DNA of 64,000 nucleotides from Streptomyces sp. ERV7 (lineage in GTDB: Bacteria > Actinomycetota > Actinomycetes > Streptomycetales > Streptomycetaceae), in contig NZ_LYOY01000051.1 of the NCBI RefSeq assembly GCF_001653515.1, positions 186,001 through 250,000 on the forward strand, given 5' to 3'. The notes under the pieces were generated by a model that made no database searches, was not told the DNA's origin, and saw nothing but the letters and a program-made list of their open reading frames with translations. Both the position numbers and the translations under genes were made by a program. Shown here one piece after another: positions 45,723-54,984 of this stretch. Position 1 is the first letter of the stretch. Each line of letters begins with the position of its first letter.

Positions 45723-47084
45723 CTACAGCTTCGTCCAGGCCTCCGTCAGGACCTGCCGCAGGACGCCCTCGATCTCGTCGAAGGTCTCCTGGTTGGAGAT
45801 CAGCGGCGGAGCCAGCTGGATCACCGGGTCGCCCCGGTCGTCGGCGCGGCAGTACAGGCCGTTCTCGAAGAGCGCCTTGGAGAGGAAGCCGTACAGGACG
45901 CGCTCGGTCTCCTCGTCGTTGAAGGACTCCTTGGTGTTCTTGTCCTTGACGAGCTCGATGCCGTAGAAGAAGCCGTTGCCGCGGACGTCGCCGACGATCG
46001 GCAGGTCGTGGAGCTTCTTGAGGGTGTCGAAGAAGGCGCCCTCGTTGTCGAGCACGTGCTGGTTGAGGCCCTCGCGCTCGAAGATGTCGAGGTTGGCCAG
46101 GCCCACGGCCGCGGAGACCGGGTGGCCGCCGAAGGTGTAGCCGTGCAGGAAGGTGTTGTCACCCTTGTAGAACGGCTCGGCGATCTTGTCGGAGACGATG
46201 CAGGCGCCGATCGGGGAGTAGCCCGAGGTCATGCCCTTGGCGCAGGTGATCATGTCCGGTACGTAGTCGAACTTGTCGCAGGCGAACATCGTGCCGAGGC
46301 GGCCGAAGGCGCAGATGACCTCGTCGGAGACGAGCAGCACGTCGTACTTGTCGCAGATCTCGCGCACCCGCTGGAAGTAGCCGGGCGGCGGCGGGAAGCA
46401 GCCGCCCGCGTTCTGCACGGGCTCGAGGAAGACCGCGGCGACGGTGTCGGGGCCCTCGAAGAGGATCTCCTGCTCGATCTGGTCGGCGGCCCAGCGGCCG
46501 AAGGCCACCGGGTCGTCGGCGTGGATCGAGGCGCGGTAGATGTTGGTGTTCGGCACCTTGTGCGCGCCGGGGACCAGCGGCTCGAAGGGGGCCTTGAGCG
46601 CGGGCAGACCGGTGATGGACAGGGCGCCCTGCGGGGTGCCGTGGTAGGCGACCGCACGCGAGATGACCTTGTACTTCGTGTGGTTGCCGGTGAGCTTGTG
46701 GTACTGCTTCGCCAGCTTCCAGGCGGTCTCGACGGCCTCGCCGCCGCCGGTGGTGAAGAAGACCTTGTTGAGGTCGCCCGGCGCGTAGTGCGCCAGGCGC
46801 TCGGCGAGCTCGACGGCCTTGGGGTGGGCGTAGGACCACACCGGGAAGAAGGCCAGCTCCTGCGCCTGCTTGTAGGCGGTCTCGGCGAGCTCGTGGCGGC
46901 CGTGGCCGGCGTTGACGACGAACAGGCCCGAGAGACCGTCGAGGTACTTCTTGCCCTTGTCGTCGTAGATGTAGGTGCCCTCGCCCCGCACGATGGTGGG
47001 AACGGGCGCGTTCTCGTACGACGACATGCGGGTGAAGTGCATCCACAGGTGGTCGTAGGCGGTCTGGCTCAGGTCCTTGCTCAC
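45723..47084 (-). CDS. class III aminotransferase (putrescine/GABA/omega-amino acid type)
   Basis: 453 residues from GTG 47084, 2 nt after the Lrp gene stop, behind GGGGAA. PLP enzyme: VVNAGHGRHELAETAYKQ region, TTGGGEAVETAWKLAKQ, and the Schiff-base Lys in CAKGMTSGYSP. Sequence resembles Streptomyces aspartate/putrescine-pyruvate type aminotransferases. With the adjacent aldehyde dehydrogenase it would turn putrescine-like amines to the amino-aldehyde and then the acid. Exact substrate not provable from sequence. Confidence 0.85.
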   Translation of the reverse strand: MSKDLSQTAYDHLWMHFTRMSSYENAPVPTIVRGEGTYIYDDKGKKYLDGLSGLFVVNAGHGRHELAETAYKQAQELAFFPVWSYAHPKAVELAERLAHYAPGDLNKVFFTTGGGEAVETAWKLAKQYHKLTGNHTKYKVISRAVAYHGTPQGALSITGLPALKAPFEPLVPGAHKVPNTNIYRASIHADDPVAFGRWAADQIEQEILFEGPDTVAAVFLEPVQNAGGCFPPPPGYFQRVREICDKYDVLLVSDEVICAFGRLGTMFACDKFDYVPDMITCAKGMTSGYSPIGACIVSDKIAEPFYKGDNTFLHGYTFGGHPVSAAVGLANLDIFEREGLNQHVLDNEGAFFDTLKKLHDLPIVGDVRGNGFFYGIELVKDKNTKESFNDEETERVLYGFLSKALFENGLYCRADDRGDPVIQLAPPLISNQETFDEIEGVLRQVLTEAWTKL

Positions 47085-47086
47085 GG

Positions 47087-47578
47087 CTATCGGGTTCCCC
47101 ACATATAGGTCTGCTTCTTCAACTTGAGGTAGACGAAGCTCTCGGTGGAGCGCACGCCGGGGAGGGCGCGGATCCGCTTGTTGATGACGTCCAGCAGGTG
47201 GTCGTCGTCCTCGCAGACGACCTCCACCATCAGGTCGAAGGAGCCCGCGGTCATCACCACGTACTCGCACTCGGCCATGGCTGTGAGCGCGTCCGCGACG
47301 GGGTCGAGGTCGCCCTCGACGTTGATGCCGACCATCGCCTGGCGCCGGAACCCCACGGTGAGGGGGTCGGTCACGGCGACGATCTGCATCACGCCCTGGT
47401 CCAGCAGCTTCTGCACGCGCTGCCGCACGGCCGCCTCGGACAGGCCCACGGCCTTGCCGATCGCGGCGTACGGGCGGCGCCCGTCTTCCTGGAGCTGCTC
47501 GATGATCGCCAGGGACACGGCATCGATCGACGGGGACGATCCGTTCCCGGTCCTGGGGTCTGCGCTTCGACTGGCCAC
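47087..47578 (-). CDS. Lrp/AsnC-family regulator
   Basis: 163 residues from GTG 47578. N-terminal winged helix-turn-helix (YAAIGKAVGLSEAAVRQRVQ) and C-terminal RAM ligand-binding domain (MTAGSFDLMVEVVCEDDDHLL). Two nt from the aminotransferase it likely controls, and divergent from the aldehyde dehydrogenase; the shared intergenic region 47579-47757 holds AT-richer sequence near 47620-47640 that could be its binding site. Confidence 0.9.
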   Translation of the reverse strand: MASRSADPRTGNGSSPSIDAVSLAIIEQLQEDGRRPYAAIGKAVGLSEAAVRQRVQKLLDQGVMQIVAVTDPLTVGFRRQAMVGINVEGDLDPVADALTAMAECEYVVMTAGSFDLMVEVVCEDDDHLLDVINKRIRALPGVRSTESFVYLKLKKQTYMWGTR

Positions 47579-47757
47579 GGAGCCACTGTGCACCCGACTC
47601 GTCTGTCCCGCAACCCCAAAGCGATGAAATTCGTTGTTCCGTGACCTCAAAAGCACCGAATCCGAAGTTGCCGGGCGGCGGGTCTGTCGAAAGCGACACT
47701 GGACCGACTAGGGTGGGCTGTCTCACCCATCGGACATCGGACCGGGAGGCCAGCGAA
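47579..47757. promoter_or_regulatory. divergent promoter region between lrp and aldehyde dehydrogenase genes
   Basis: 179 bp. The AT-richest part (around GCGATGAAATTCGTTG, 47621-47636) has partial dyad symmetry as Lrp-type sites do. A TAGGGT-type -10 element (47708-47713 region) precedes the dehydrogenase start by about 45 nt. Confidence 0.4.
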
Positions 47758-49197
47758 GTGACCACCGAACTGCGTCGTTTGCGCAACTACATCGACGGAG
47801 AGTTCCGCGATGCTGCCGACGGGCGGACCATCGAGGTGGTCAACCCGGCCACGGGCGAGGCGTACGCCACCTCGCCGCTCTCCGGCCAGGCGGACGTCGA
47901 CGCCGCCATGGCCGCCGCCGCCGAGGCCTTCCCGGCCTGGCGCGACACCACCCCGGCCGAGCGCCAGCGGGTCCTGCTGAAGATCGCGGACGCCTTCGAG
48001 GAGCGCGCCGAGGAGCTGATCGCGGCCGAGTCGGAGAACACCGGCAAGCCGCTCGCGCTGACCGCCAGCGAAGAGATCCCGCCGATGGTGGACCAGATCC
48101 GCTTCTTCGCGGGCGCCGCCCGGCTGCTCGAAGGCCGCTCGGCCGGCGAGTACATGGAGGGCATGACCTCGATCGTCCGCCGTGAGCCGGTCGGTGTCTG
48201 CGCGCAGGTCGCGCCGTGGAACTACCCGATGATGATGGCCGTGTGGAAGTTCGCCCCGGCGCTCGCCGCGGGCAACACGGTCGTCCTCAAGCCCTCGGAC
48301 ACCACGCCCGCCTCCACCGTCCTGATCGCCGAGATCATCGGCGCGATCGTCCCCAAGGGCGTCTTCAACGTCATCTGCGGCGACCGCGACACCGGCCGCG
48401 CGATGGTCGAGCACCCCACCCCGGCGATGGCCTCCATCACCGGTTCCGTACGGGCGGGCATGCAGGTCGCCGAGTCGGCGGCCAAGGACGTCAAGCGCGT
48501 CCACCTGGAGCTCGGCGGCAAGGCCCCGGTCGTCGTCTTCGAGGACGCCGACATCGCCAAGGCCGTCGAGGACATCTCGGTGGCGGGCTACTTCAACGCC
48601 GGCCAGGACTGCACGGCCGCGACCCGCGTCCTGGTCCACGAGTCGATCCACGACGAGTTCGTCACCGCGCTCGCCAAGGCCGCCGCCGACACCAAGACCG
48701 GGCAGCCGGACGACGAGGACGTGCTGTACGGCCCGCTCAACAACGCCAACCAGCTGAAGCAGGTCACCGGCTTCATCGACCGCCTCCCGGCGCACGCCAA
48801 GGTCGAGGCGGGCGGCCACCGCGTCGGCGACAAGGGCTACTTCTACGCCCCCACCGTCGTCTCCGGCCTCAAGCAGGACGACGAGATCATCCAGAACGAG
48901 GTCTTCGGCCCGGTCATCACGGTCCAGTCGTTCACGGACGAGAAGCAGGCGCTGGAGTACGCCAACGGCGTCGAGTTCGCGCTGGCCTCCTCGGTCTGGA
49001 CGAAGGACCACGCCCGCGCGATGCGGATGTCCAAGTACCTGGACTTCGGCTGCGTCTGGATCAACACGCACATCCCGCTGGTCGCGGAGATGCCGCACGG
49101 CGGCTTCAAGAAGTCCGGCTACGGCAAGGACCTCTCGGCGTACGGCTTCGAGGACTACACCCGCATCAAGCACGTGATGACGTCGTACGAGGGCTGA
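47758..49197 (+). CDS. NAD-dependent aldehyde dehydrogenase (gamma-aminobutyraldehyde type)
   Basis: 479 residues from GTG 47758 behind GGGAGG. Catalytic Cys in NAGQDCTAATR, the conserved Glu in LELGGKAP, and the Rossmann segment ITGSVRAGMQVA. Closest in pattern to aminobutyraldehyde and betaine aldehyde dehydrogenases. Divergent from the Lrp-aminotransferase pair: together a short polyamine or omega-amine catabolic route. Confidence 0.88.
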   Translation: MTTELRRLRNYIDGEFRDAADGRTIEVVNPATGEAYATSPLSGQADVDAAMAAAAEAFPAWRDTTPAERQRVLLKIADAFEERAEELIAAESENTGKPLALTASEEIPPMVDQIRFFAGAARLLEGRSAGEYMEGMTSIVRREPVGVCAQVAPWNYPMMMAVWKFAPALAAGNTVVLKPSDTTPASTVLIAEIIGAIVPKGVFNVICGDRDTGRAMVEHPTPAMASITGSVRAGMQVAESAAKDVKRVHLELGGKAPVVVFEDADIAKAVEDISVAGYFNAGQDCTAATRVLVHESIHDEFVTALAKAAADTKTGQPDDEDVLYGPLNNANQLKQVTGFIDRLPAHAKVEAGGHRVGDKGYFYAPTVVSGLKQDDEIIQNEVFGPVITVQSFTDEKQALEYANGVEFALASSVWTKDHARAMRMSKYLDFGCVWINTHIPLVAEMPHGGFKKSGYGKDLSAYGFEDYTRIKHVMTSYEG

Positions 49198-49360
49198 TCT
49201 CCCTTGCACGACCGCTGACTTGTGGTGCGGCGCCCCCCGGGGTGCCGCACCACTCGTGTGTGCGGGGGCCGTTACCGGTCGACAGGGTGTCGGGCCTGCC
49301 GCGTACGGCTGTACGCAGCGTCCATTGCCCCGTACACCCGGGCCCCGGCATCCTTCCGGG

Positions 49361-50548
49361 GTGCGAGCGACCCCCTTGAACCCCCTCTCCCGCCGCCACC
49401 TGCTGCGCGCGCTCGGCGGCGGCGCCGCCGCTGCCGCGCTGGCGGGCTGCGGAGTACCCGCGGCGTACGTCGGGCCCGGTGACCGCGCGGCCCGCGACCG
49501 CTCGGCCACCGACCACCGGCTCACCTTCGCCAACTGGCCGCTGTACATCGACACCGACGAGGACGACAAGTCGAAGCGGCCCACCCTCGACGCCTTCACC
49601 AAGTCCACCGGGATCTCCGTCACGTACACCGAGGAGATCAACGACAACGACGAGTTCTTCGGGAAGATCAGCCCCGCCCTGATGAACCATCAGGCGACCG
49701 GCCGGGACATCGTCGTCGTCAGCGACTGGATGGCGGCCCGCTTCGTCCGGCTCGGCTGGGTGCAGCAGATGGACCGCGCCCGCCAGCCCAACGTCGCCGC
49801 TTACCTGGATCCGCAGCTGAGCACGCCCGCCTTCGACAAGGGGCGGCTGCACAGCGTGCCCTGGCAGTCCGGGATCACCGGCATCGCGTACAACAAGAAG
49901 AAGCTCGGCCGCGAGATCAAGCACACCGGTGACCTGTGGGACCGGCGGCTCGCGGGCAAGGTGACGCTGCTCTCGGGCCTCGACGAGTCGTTCGCGCTGC
50001 TGATGCAGGGCGACGGCGTCGATGTGACGCGGTGGACCGCGGACGACTTCCACCGGATGTGCGACCGGGTCGAGAAGCAGGTGCACAACAAGCAGATACG
50101 CCGCTTCACCGGCAACGACTACATCAAGGACCTCTCCACCGGCGACGTGCTGGCCTGCCAGGCGTACTCGGGCGATGTGATCCAGCTCCAGGCGGACAAC
50201 CCCGACATCGAGTTCGTGGTACCCGAGGAGGGCGCCGAGCTGTGGGCCGAGTCGATGATGGTGCCCAATCTGGCCCGCCACAAGGCCAACGCGGAAGCGC
50301 TGATCGACTACTACTACGACCCGCACGTGGCGGCGGAGCTGGCCGTCTGGGTCAACTACGTCTGCCCGGTCCCGGCCGCCCGCGAGGTGCTCGCCGGCTC
50401 CAAGGACAAGGAGCGCGCCGAACTCGCCGAGGACCCGCTGGTCTTCCCGGACGCCGAGATGCGCAGGCGGCTCGCGATCGCCCGGGACATCACGTCGGAG
50501 GAGCGGATGGAGTTCGCCAAGAGGTGGAACGCGATCGTGGGGCTGTAG
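49361..50548 (+). CDS. spermidine/putrescine ABC transporter binding lipoprotein, PotD-like
   Basis: 395 residues from GTG 49361. Twin-arginine signal (SRRHLLRALGG) with lipobox LAGC, Cys30, so a Tat-exported lipoprotein. Mature part has PotD-type sequence (LTFANWPLYIDTDED, LHSVPWQSGITGIAYNKK, VLACQAYSGDVIQLQ). The ABC permeases and ATPase of the transporter are not adjacent here; whether that is native or due to the mosaic is unclear. Role in the uptake of the polyamine degraded by the previous genes is inferred. Confidence 0.85.
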   Translation: MRATPLNPLSRRHLLRALGGGAAAAALAGCGVPAAYVGPGDRAARDRSATDHRLTFANWPLYIDTDEDDKSKRPTLDAFTKSTGISVTYTEEINDNDEFFGKISPALMNHQATGRDIVVVSDWMAARFVRLGWVQQMDRARQPNVAAYLDPQLSTPAFDKGRLHSVPWQSGITGIAYNKKKLGREIKHTGDLWDRRLAGKVTLLSGLDESFALLMQGDGVDVTRWTADDFHRMCDRVEKQVHNKQIRRFTGNDYIKDLSTGDVLACQAYSGDVIQLQADNPDIEFVVPEEGAELWAESMMVPNLARHKANAEALIDYYYDPHVAAELAVWVNYVCPVPAAREVLAGSKDKERAELAEDPLVFPDAEMRRRLAIARDITSEERMEFAKRWNAIVGL

Positions 50549-50577
50549 GGGCCGGTTCCGCGCGGTCCGGGGGCAGA

Positions 50578-50593
50578 TTTGAACGCGTTCAAA
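50578..50593. promoter_or_regulatory. perfect 16-bp operator-like palindrome
   Basis: TTTGAACGCGTTCAAA, 20 nt before the ATG of the next gene, over the probable -35 region; TAGGCT at 50602-50607 may be the -10 box. Pattern fits TetR or LacI family operators. Confidence 0.65.
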
Positions 50594-50613
50594 CCACGGC
50601 GTAGGCTGCGGTC

Positions 50614-51144
50614 ATGAGCGAGCGAAGAACTGCCCTCGTGCGGCGCATACGCCTGTGGCTCGTGGTCTTCATCGTCTGTCTCGTGCTGAGCGGACTGACC
50701 GCGTTCCCGCTGGTCCACGAACTGCACTGGACCCAGAGCCTGGTGCGGTCCACACCGCTGGGGGACTGGCTGCCGGGCCTGGCGGGCTGGATCGACCGGG
50801 TCGGCGAGGGGCTCGACGCGACGGACGCGAAGTACCCCTTCGTCCTGTACGGAACGGACTGGCTGGCGTTCGCGCACCTCGTCATCGCCGTCGCCTTCTA
50901 CGGGCCCTACCGCGACCCGGTGCGCAACATCTGGGTGATCGAGTTCGGGATGATCGCCTGCGCCGGGATCATCCCGCTGGCACTGGTCTGCGGGCCGGTC
51001 CGGGGCATCCCCTTCTGGTGGTCGGTGATCGACATGTCCTTCGGTGTCTTCGGGGTGATCCCGCTGTACGTCGTACGCCGCAAGATCAAGGAGCTGGAGG
51101 CGCTGACGGCACCGGCCGCGGCACCGGCACCGGCGCCGGTGTGA
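50614..51144 (+). CDS. hypothetical membrane protein
   Basis: 176 residues with about four membrane helices (LWLVVFIVCLVLSGLTAF, WLAFAHLVIAVAFYG, FGMIACAGIIPLALVCG, MSFGVFGVIPLYVV) and a basic helix with a Pro/Ala tail at the end. No known family. Likely leaderless or with a short leader, controlled by the palindrome just upstream. Converges on the phosphodiesterase gene with 6 nt between stops. Confidence 0.75.
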   Translation: MSERRTALVRRIRLWLVVFIVCLVLSGLTAFPLVHELHWTQSLVRSTPLGDWLPGLAGWIDRVGEGLDATDAKYPFVLYGTDWLAFAHLVIAVAFYGPYRDPVRNIWVIEFGMIACAGIIPLALVCGPVRGIPFWWSVIDMSFGVFGVIPLYVVRRKIKELEALTAPAAAPAPAPV

Positions 51145-51150
51145 GCGGGA

Positions 51151-51840
51151 TCAGTCCGTACCCGCCGCCAGGACCGCGCGCAGTGCGTCCAGCCTGTTCG
51201 TGGTGACCGCGTCCACGCCGTGCCCGACCAGGCGCCGCATGGTCCGCCTGGTGTCCGCCGTCCACACCGACACCAGCATCCCGTCGCGGTGGATCCGCTC
51301 GGCCAGCTCCGGACTCATCAGCCCGAAGCGGTAGTTGAGCCAGCGCGGCTTCACCGCCGTGATCAGCTCGGGGCGCGGCGGGGCCAGCGTCGTCCAGGTC
51401 AGGGCGATCTCGGCGGACGGGTCGGCGGCGCGGACCTTCAGCATGGCCGCGGCGCCCGCGCAGTAGTACACGCGGTCGCCCGCCCCGCACTCCTGCACCG
51501 TGCCCACGACCGCGCGCACCGCCGCATCGGTCGCCCCCGGCAGATCGATCATCACCCGGTGCGCGCCCGCCGCCGTCAGGGCCGCGCGCAGGGTCGGGAC
51601 GCCGGAGCGGGTCAGCTCGCGCACGTCCTCGTACACCAGGGACGACAGCGGGCGGTCGTGGCCCCACAGCCGCTCCAGCGTGTCGTCGTGGAGCAGTACG
51701 GGGACGCCGTCGCGGGTCAAGCGTACATCGATCTCGACCGCGTCCGCGCCCCGTTCCAGCGCCGAGTGGATCGACGGGAGCGTGTTCTCGCGGACGCGGT
51801 ACGGGTCGCCGCGGTGGGCCACGGCAGTCACGGTGCGCAT
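51151..51840 (-). CDS. glycerophosphodiester phosphodiesterase
   Basis: 229 residues from ATG 51840. Releases glycerol 3-phosphate from phospholipid head groups. Catalytic and metal residues: AHRGDPYRVREN with His, Arg and Glu, and EIDVRLTRDGVPVLLHDD. TIM-barrel length normal for a cytosolic form, no signal peptide. On the minus strand it follows the adenosine deaminase 3' end by about 20 nt, so add-GDPD was probably an operon. A partial second copy of its 5' end lies in the 133-bp repeat. Confidence 0.88.
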   Translation of the reverse strand: MRTVTAVAHRGDPYRVRENTLPSIHSALERGADAVEIDVRLTRDGVPVLLHDDTLERLWGHDRPLSSLVYEDVRELTRSGVPTLRAALTAAGAHRVMIDLPGATDAAVRAVVGTVQECGAGDRVYYCAGAAAMLKVRAADPSAEIALTWTTLAPPRPELITAVKPRWLNYRFGLMSPELAERIHRDGMLVSVWTADTRRTMRRLVGHGVDAVTTNRLDALRAVLAAGTD

Positions 51841-52067
51841 GGGCCCATTGTCGTCACGCGTTACGGCGTCGGCCACTTCGCCGTGTAGTCGTCGATCTCG
51901 GCGTTGAGCTTCGTCTTGCCCGCCTCGTCGAGGACGGGTCGCCGCGGTGGGCCACGGCAGTCACGGTGCGCATGGGCCCATTGTCGTCACGCGTTACGGC
52001 GTCGGCCACTTCGCCGTGTAGTCGTCGATCTCGGCGTTGAGCTTCGTCTTGCCCGCCTCGTCGAGGA
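51801..52067. repeat. 133-bp tandem duplication
   Basis: ACGGGTCGCCGCGGTGGGCC begins at 51801 and again at 51934, period 133 bp. The unit spans the phosphodiesterase 5' end, the intergenic gap and the last 24 or so codons of adenosine deaminase. Confidence 0.95.
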
Positions 52068-52203
52068 AGGACGCCTCGACCGCGTTCTTGGCGAGGTCGG
52101 CCACGCCGCGCTCGTCCAGCTCCAGGAGGCGGGCGGCGACCGCGTACTCGTTGTTGAGGTCGCTGCCGAACATCGGCGGGTCGTCGCTGTTGACGGTGAC
52201 GAG
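51994..52203 (-). pseudogene. add: adenosine deaminase 3' fragment
   Basis: About 70 C-terminal codons of an adenosine deaminase: VTVNSDDPPMFGSDLNNEY, with the metal-binding Asp pair, then AVAARLLELDERGVADLAK and the end DDYTAKWPTP. The remaining 270 or so residues are absent; at about 52205 sequence passes into the HtrA gene region. A further copy of the last codons lies at 51861-51933 in the tandem repeat. Confidence 0.88.
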
Positions 52204-52220
52204 CCCCCGTACCGGAAGGC

Positions 52221-53447
52221 GTGACCCCGGCCCCGTACCCCGTACCGGAAGCCGTGCCGACGGCTCCGCCCTCGTCCCAGTGGGTGCAGTACGACCCCTG
52301 GGGCGCGGCCGGGCAGCCGCTGAGCACGGCCGGGGTGCCGGAGAAGCGCAGGCCGCGGCGCGGGGCGCTGGTCCTCGGTGCCGTAGCCCTCGCGCTGGTC
52401 GCGGGCGGCATCGGCGGCGGGGTCGGCGCGTACGTCGAGCGCACCGGCGCCACCCACGTCAGCCTGCCGCAGGCCGGCAAGGGGCCCACCGGCCGTGCGC
52501 CCGACAGCGTCGCCGGGATCGCCGCGAGCGCCCTGCCGGGCGTGGTCACCCTGCACGTCAGCGGGGAGAGCGAGTCCGGCACCGGCACCGGCTTCGTGCT
52601 CGACAACGCGGGCCACATCCTCACCAACAACCACGTCGTGCAGCCGGCGGGCTCGTCGGGCGACATCAGCGTGACGTTCAGCGGCGGCGAGACCGCCCGC
52701 GCCACGCTGGTCGGCCGGGACTCCGGGTACGACCTCGCCGTGGTCCGCGTCACCGGTGTCTCCGGGCTGAAGCCGCTCCCGCTCGGCAACTCCGACAACG
52801 TCCAGGTCGGCGACCCGGTGGTGGCCATCGGCGCCCCCTTCGACCTCTCCAACACCGTCACCTCGGGCATCATCAGCGCCAAGGAGCGCCCGATCACGGC
52901 GGGCGGCGAGAAGGGCGACGGCAGCGACGTCAGCTATGTCGACGCGCTCCAGACCGACGCCCCGATAAACCCGGGCAACTCGGGCGGGCCCCTGCTCGAC
53001 TCGCGCGCCCATGTCGTCGGCATCAACAGCGCGATCCGCGCCGCGGGCAACAGCGAGAGCGGCGGCCAGGGCGGCTCCATCGGGCTCGGCTTCGCCATCC
53101 CCGTCAACCAGGGCAAGCGGGTCGCCGAGGAACTGATCAACACCGGCAGGGCCACCCACCCGGTCATCGGGGTGACCCTCGACATGAAGTTCACCGGGGA
53201 CGGGGCCCGGGTCGGCGCCAAGGCCGCCGACGGCAAGCCGTCCGTGACCCCCGGCGGCCCCGGCGCCACCGCGGGCATCAAGCCCGAGGACGTGATCACC
53301 AAGGTCGACGGCCAGCGGGTGCACAGCGCCGAGGAGCTGATCGTCAAGATCCGCTCGCACCGCCCCGGCGACCGCCTGGAGCTGACGCTCAAGCGCGGCG
53401 GCCAGGAGCAGCGCCTGACCCTCACGCTCGGCTCCGCGACGTCCTGA
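52221..53447 (+). CDS. HtrA/DegP-type serine protease with PDZ domain
   Basis: 408 residues from GTG 52221. One membrane helix (about 49-71) puts the trypsin-like domain outside; catalytic triad His138 (TNNHVV), Asp171 (YDLAVV) and Ser254 (GNSGGP), then a PDZ domain at about 310-400. The short Pro-rich cytoplasmic N-terminus may be incomplete: a 12-bp sequence CCGTACCGGAAG is repeated 35 nt apart in and just before it, and the add junction lies directly upstream. In Streptomyces such a protease precedes tatB, as here. Confidence 0.88.
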   Translation: MTPAPYPVPEAVPTAPPSSQWVQYDPWGAAGQPLSTAGVPEKRRPRRGALVLGAVALALVAGGIGGGVGAYVERTGATHVSLPQAGKGPTGRAPDSVAGIAASALPGVVTLHVSGESESGTGTGFVLDNAGHILTNNHVVQPAGSSGDISVTFSGGETARATLVGRDSGYDLAVVRVTGVSGLKPLPLGNSDNVQVGDPVVAIGAPFDLSNTVTSGIISAKERPITAGGEKGDGSDVSYVDALQTDAPINPGNSGGPLLDSRAHVVGINSAIRAAGNSESGGQGGSIGLGFAIPVNQGKRVAEELINTGRATHPVIGVTLDMKFTGDGARVGAKAADGKPSVTPGGPGATAGIKPEDVITKVDGQRVHSAEELIVKIRSHRPGDRLELTLKRGGQEQRLTLTLGSATS

Positions 53448-53610
53448 CCCGGGCCCGGGCCGCCGCGACGGTCCGCCCCGGGTCGCCTATCGGTCACCCG
53501 GGGGGCAAGCGGCGGCCAAAGGTCACCGGGTAGGTACCGTTTCGACAGTTTCGACGGGTACCGTGGAGCGGTCCATGACTGGACCCGGGAGCAGAGCCGA
53601 GGAGCAGCAG

Positions 53611-54060
53611 GTGTTCAACGACATAGGGCCCATGGAGCTCGTCACCCTCGTGGTCCTCGCTGTGCTCATCTTCGGCCCGGACAAGCTGCCCAAGCTGATC
53701 CAGGACGTGTCGGGGTTCATCCGCAAGCTCCGCAGCTTCTCGGATACCGCCAAGGCGGACATCCGTGCCGAACTCGGCCCCGAGTTCAAGGACTTCGAGT
53801 TCGAGGACCTGAACCCGAAGACGTTCGTACGCAAGCAGCTCATGGACAACGACGACCTGGGTCTCAAGGAGATCCGCAACAGCTTCGACCTGCGCAAGGA
53901 CATGGAAGAGGTCGCGGACGCGGTGCACGGCCGCGAGAGCGCGCCCACCACGGCGGCCAACGGCTCGGCCGCGGGTGTGTCGGGTACGCCCGACCTCCTC
54001 AAGAAGCGCGAGAAGCTCGACCCCGGCGAGCGCCCCCCGTTCGACGCCGACGCGACCTGA
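53611..54060 (+). CDS. tatB: Sec-independent translocase protein TatB
   Basis: 149 residues from GTG 53611 behind GAGGAGCAG. N-terminal helix with the typical FNDIGPMELVTLVVLAVLIF, then the amphipathic helix with FGPDKLPKLIQDVSGFIRKL. Part of the twin-arginine export system that would handle proteins such as the PotD-like lipoprotein upstream. C-terminus is acidic and disordered. Confidence 0.93.
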   Translation: MFNDIGPMELVTLVVLAVLIFGPDKLPKLIQDVSGFIRKLRSFSDTAKADIRAELGPEFKDFEFEDLNPKTFVRKQLMDNDDLGLKEIRNSFDLRKDMEEVADAVHGRESAPTTAANGSAAGVSGTPDLLKKREKLDPGERPPFDADAT

Positions 54061-54224
54061 CACCACCCCCCGGATTTCGTACAGAACGTCAATCTGAGCC
54101 ACGTCCGCACCGTCATTCCCGGTGGGCGCGGCCGGGGTGGCTATCCTCCATAGGTCCGGCAGCCAGGACGCCCGAGGGGGGCGGGCCGCTCCGGACACCT
54201 ACGGATCAAGGAGGCGGCCGGGCA

Positions 54225-54902
54225 GTGGAGACGACGAGTCGGGTGGCGGCGCAGGGGGCCGGCGGGGACACCCCGTCCACATCGGAAGGGGTGCCGGCGG
54301 CCCGGCGTACGGTCGACGGCTATCTGCGGGCGCCCTTCGCCTGGTACGGCCTGGACGAGGCCTTCACCGGGCCGCGCTGGCTGATGCAGGTGGCCACGGC
54401 GGCCGACGGCACCGTGCAGCACGGGTCCACCGGCCACGGCGACGAGCCCTCGATACGGCCCGACGCGGCCGACCGCTCCGCCGCCGACCGTGAGCGCTTC
54501 GCGGTGGTCGTGAGCGTCCCCGCCAACCCCACGCGCCGCAGCGGCGACGGTACGGGAGTGCTTGAGGCCACCTCGGTCTCCTCCGCGGCCTGGCTGGCCG
54601 GGTCCGGGCTGCTCTCGTTCACCTGGCCCGCCCAGATGGACCACGTGCTGCGCGGCGACTGGCTGGACCAGCAGACCGAGGCGGCGTGGGAGCTGGCGGA
54701 CGACCTCGCGGGGCCGGACTGGACCACGCTCTCGCTGCCGGTCGACGGGGTGGCGACGCCGTTCCACTACCGGGAGTCCGAGTTCGGATGGGTGCTGGCC
54801 GGCTCCGCCGGGGACGGGGTGCATCTGGGGGCGTACGGGCGGGGGCTGAGCGCGTACGGGCTCGGGTTCGCCGTGGTGCGGGACATCACGTCCTACGCGT
54901 AG
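54225..54902 (+). CDS. hypothetical protein of Streptomyces
   Basis: 225 residues from GTG 54225 behind AAGGAGG. No signal peptide or membrane helix. Has GYLRAPFAWYGLDEAFTGPRW and a globular C-terminus ending in GLGFAVVRDITSYA. No recognised domain. Conserved in place between tatB and mrp in Streptomyces, from memory. Confidence 0.75.
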   Translation: METTSRVAAQGAGGDTPSTSEGVPAARRTVDGYLRAPFAWYGLDEAFTGPRWLMQVATAADGTVQHGSTGHGDEPSIRPDAADRSAADRERFAVVVSVPANPTRRSGDGTGVLEATSVSSAAWLAGSGLLSFTWPAQMDHVLRGDWLDQQTEAAWELADDLAGPDWTTLSLPVDGVATPFHYRESEFGWVLAGSAGDGVHLGAYGRGLSAYGLGFAVVRDITSYA

Positions 54903-54984
54903 CGGTTCGTGTTTCGCCGCGGGCCGTCCTGGGCCGCCGGTCGCGCGGTTCCCCGCGCCCCGGGCGGCCGCGGCCCGGGTATGC

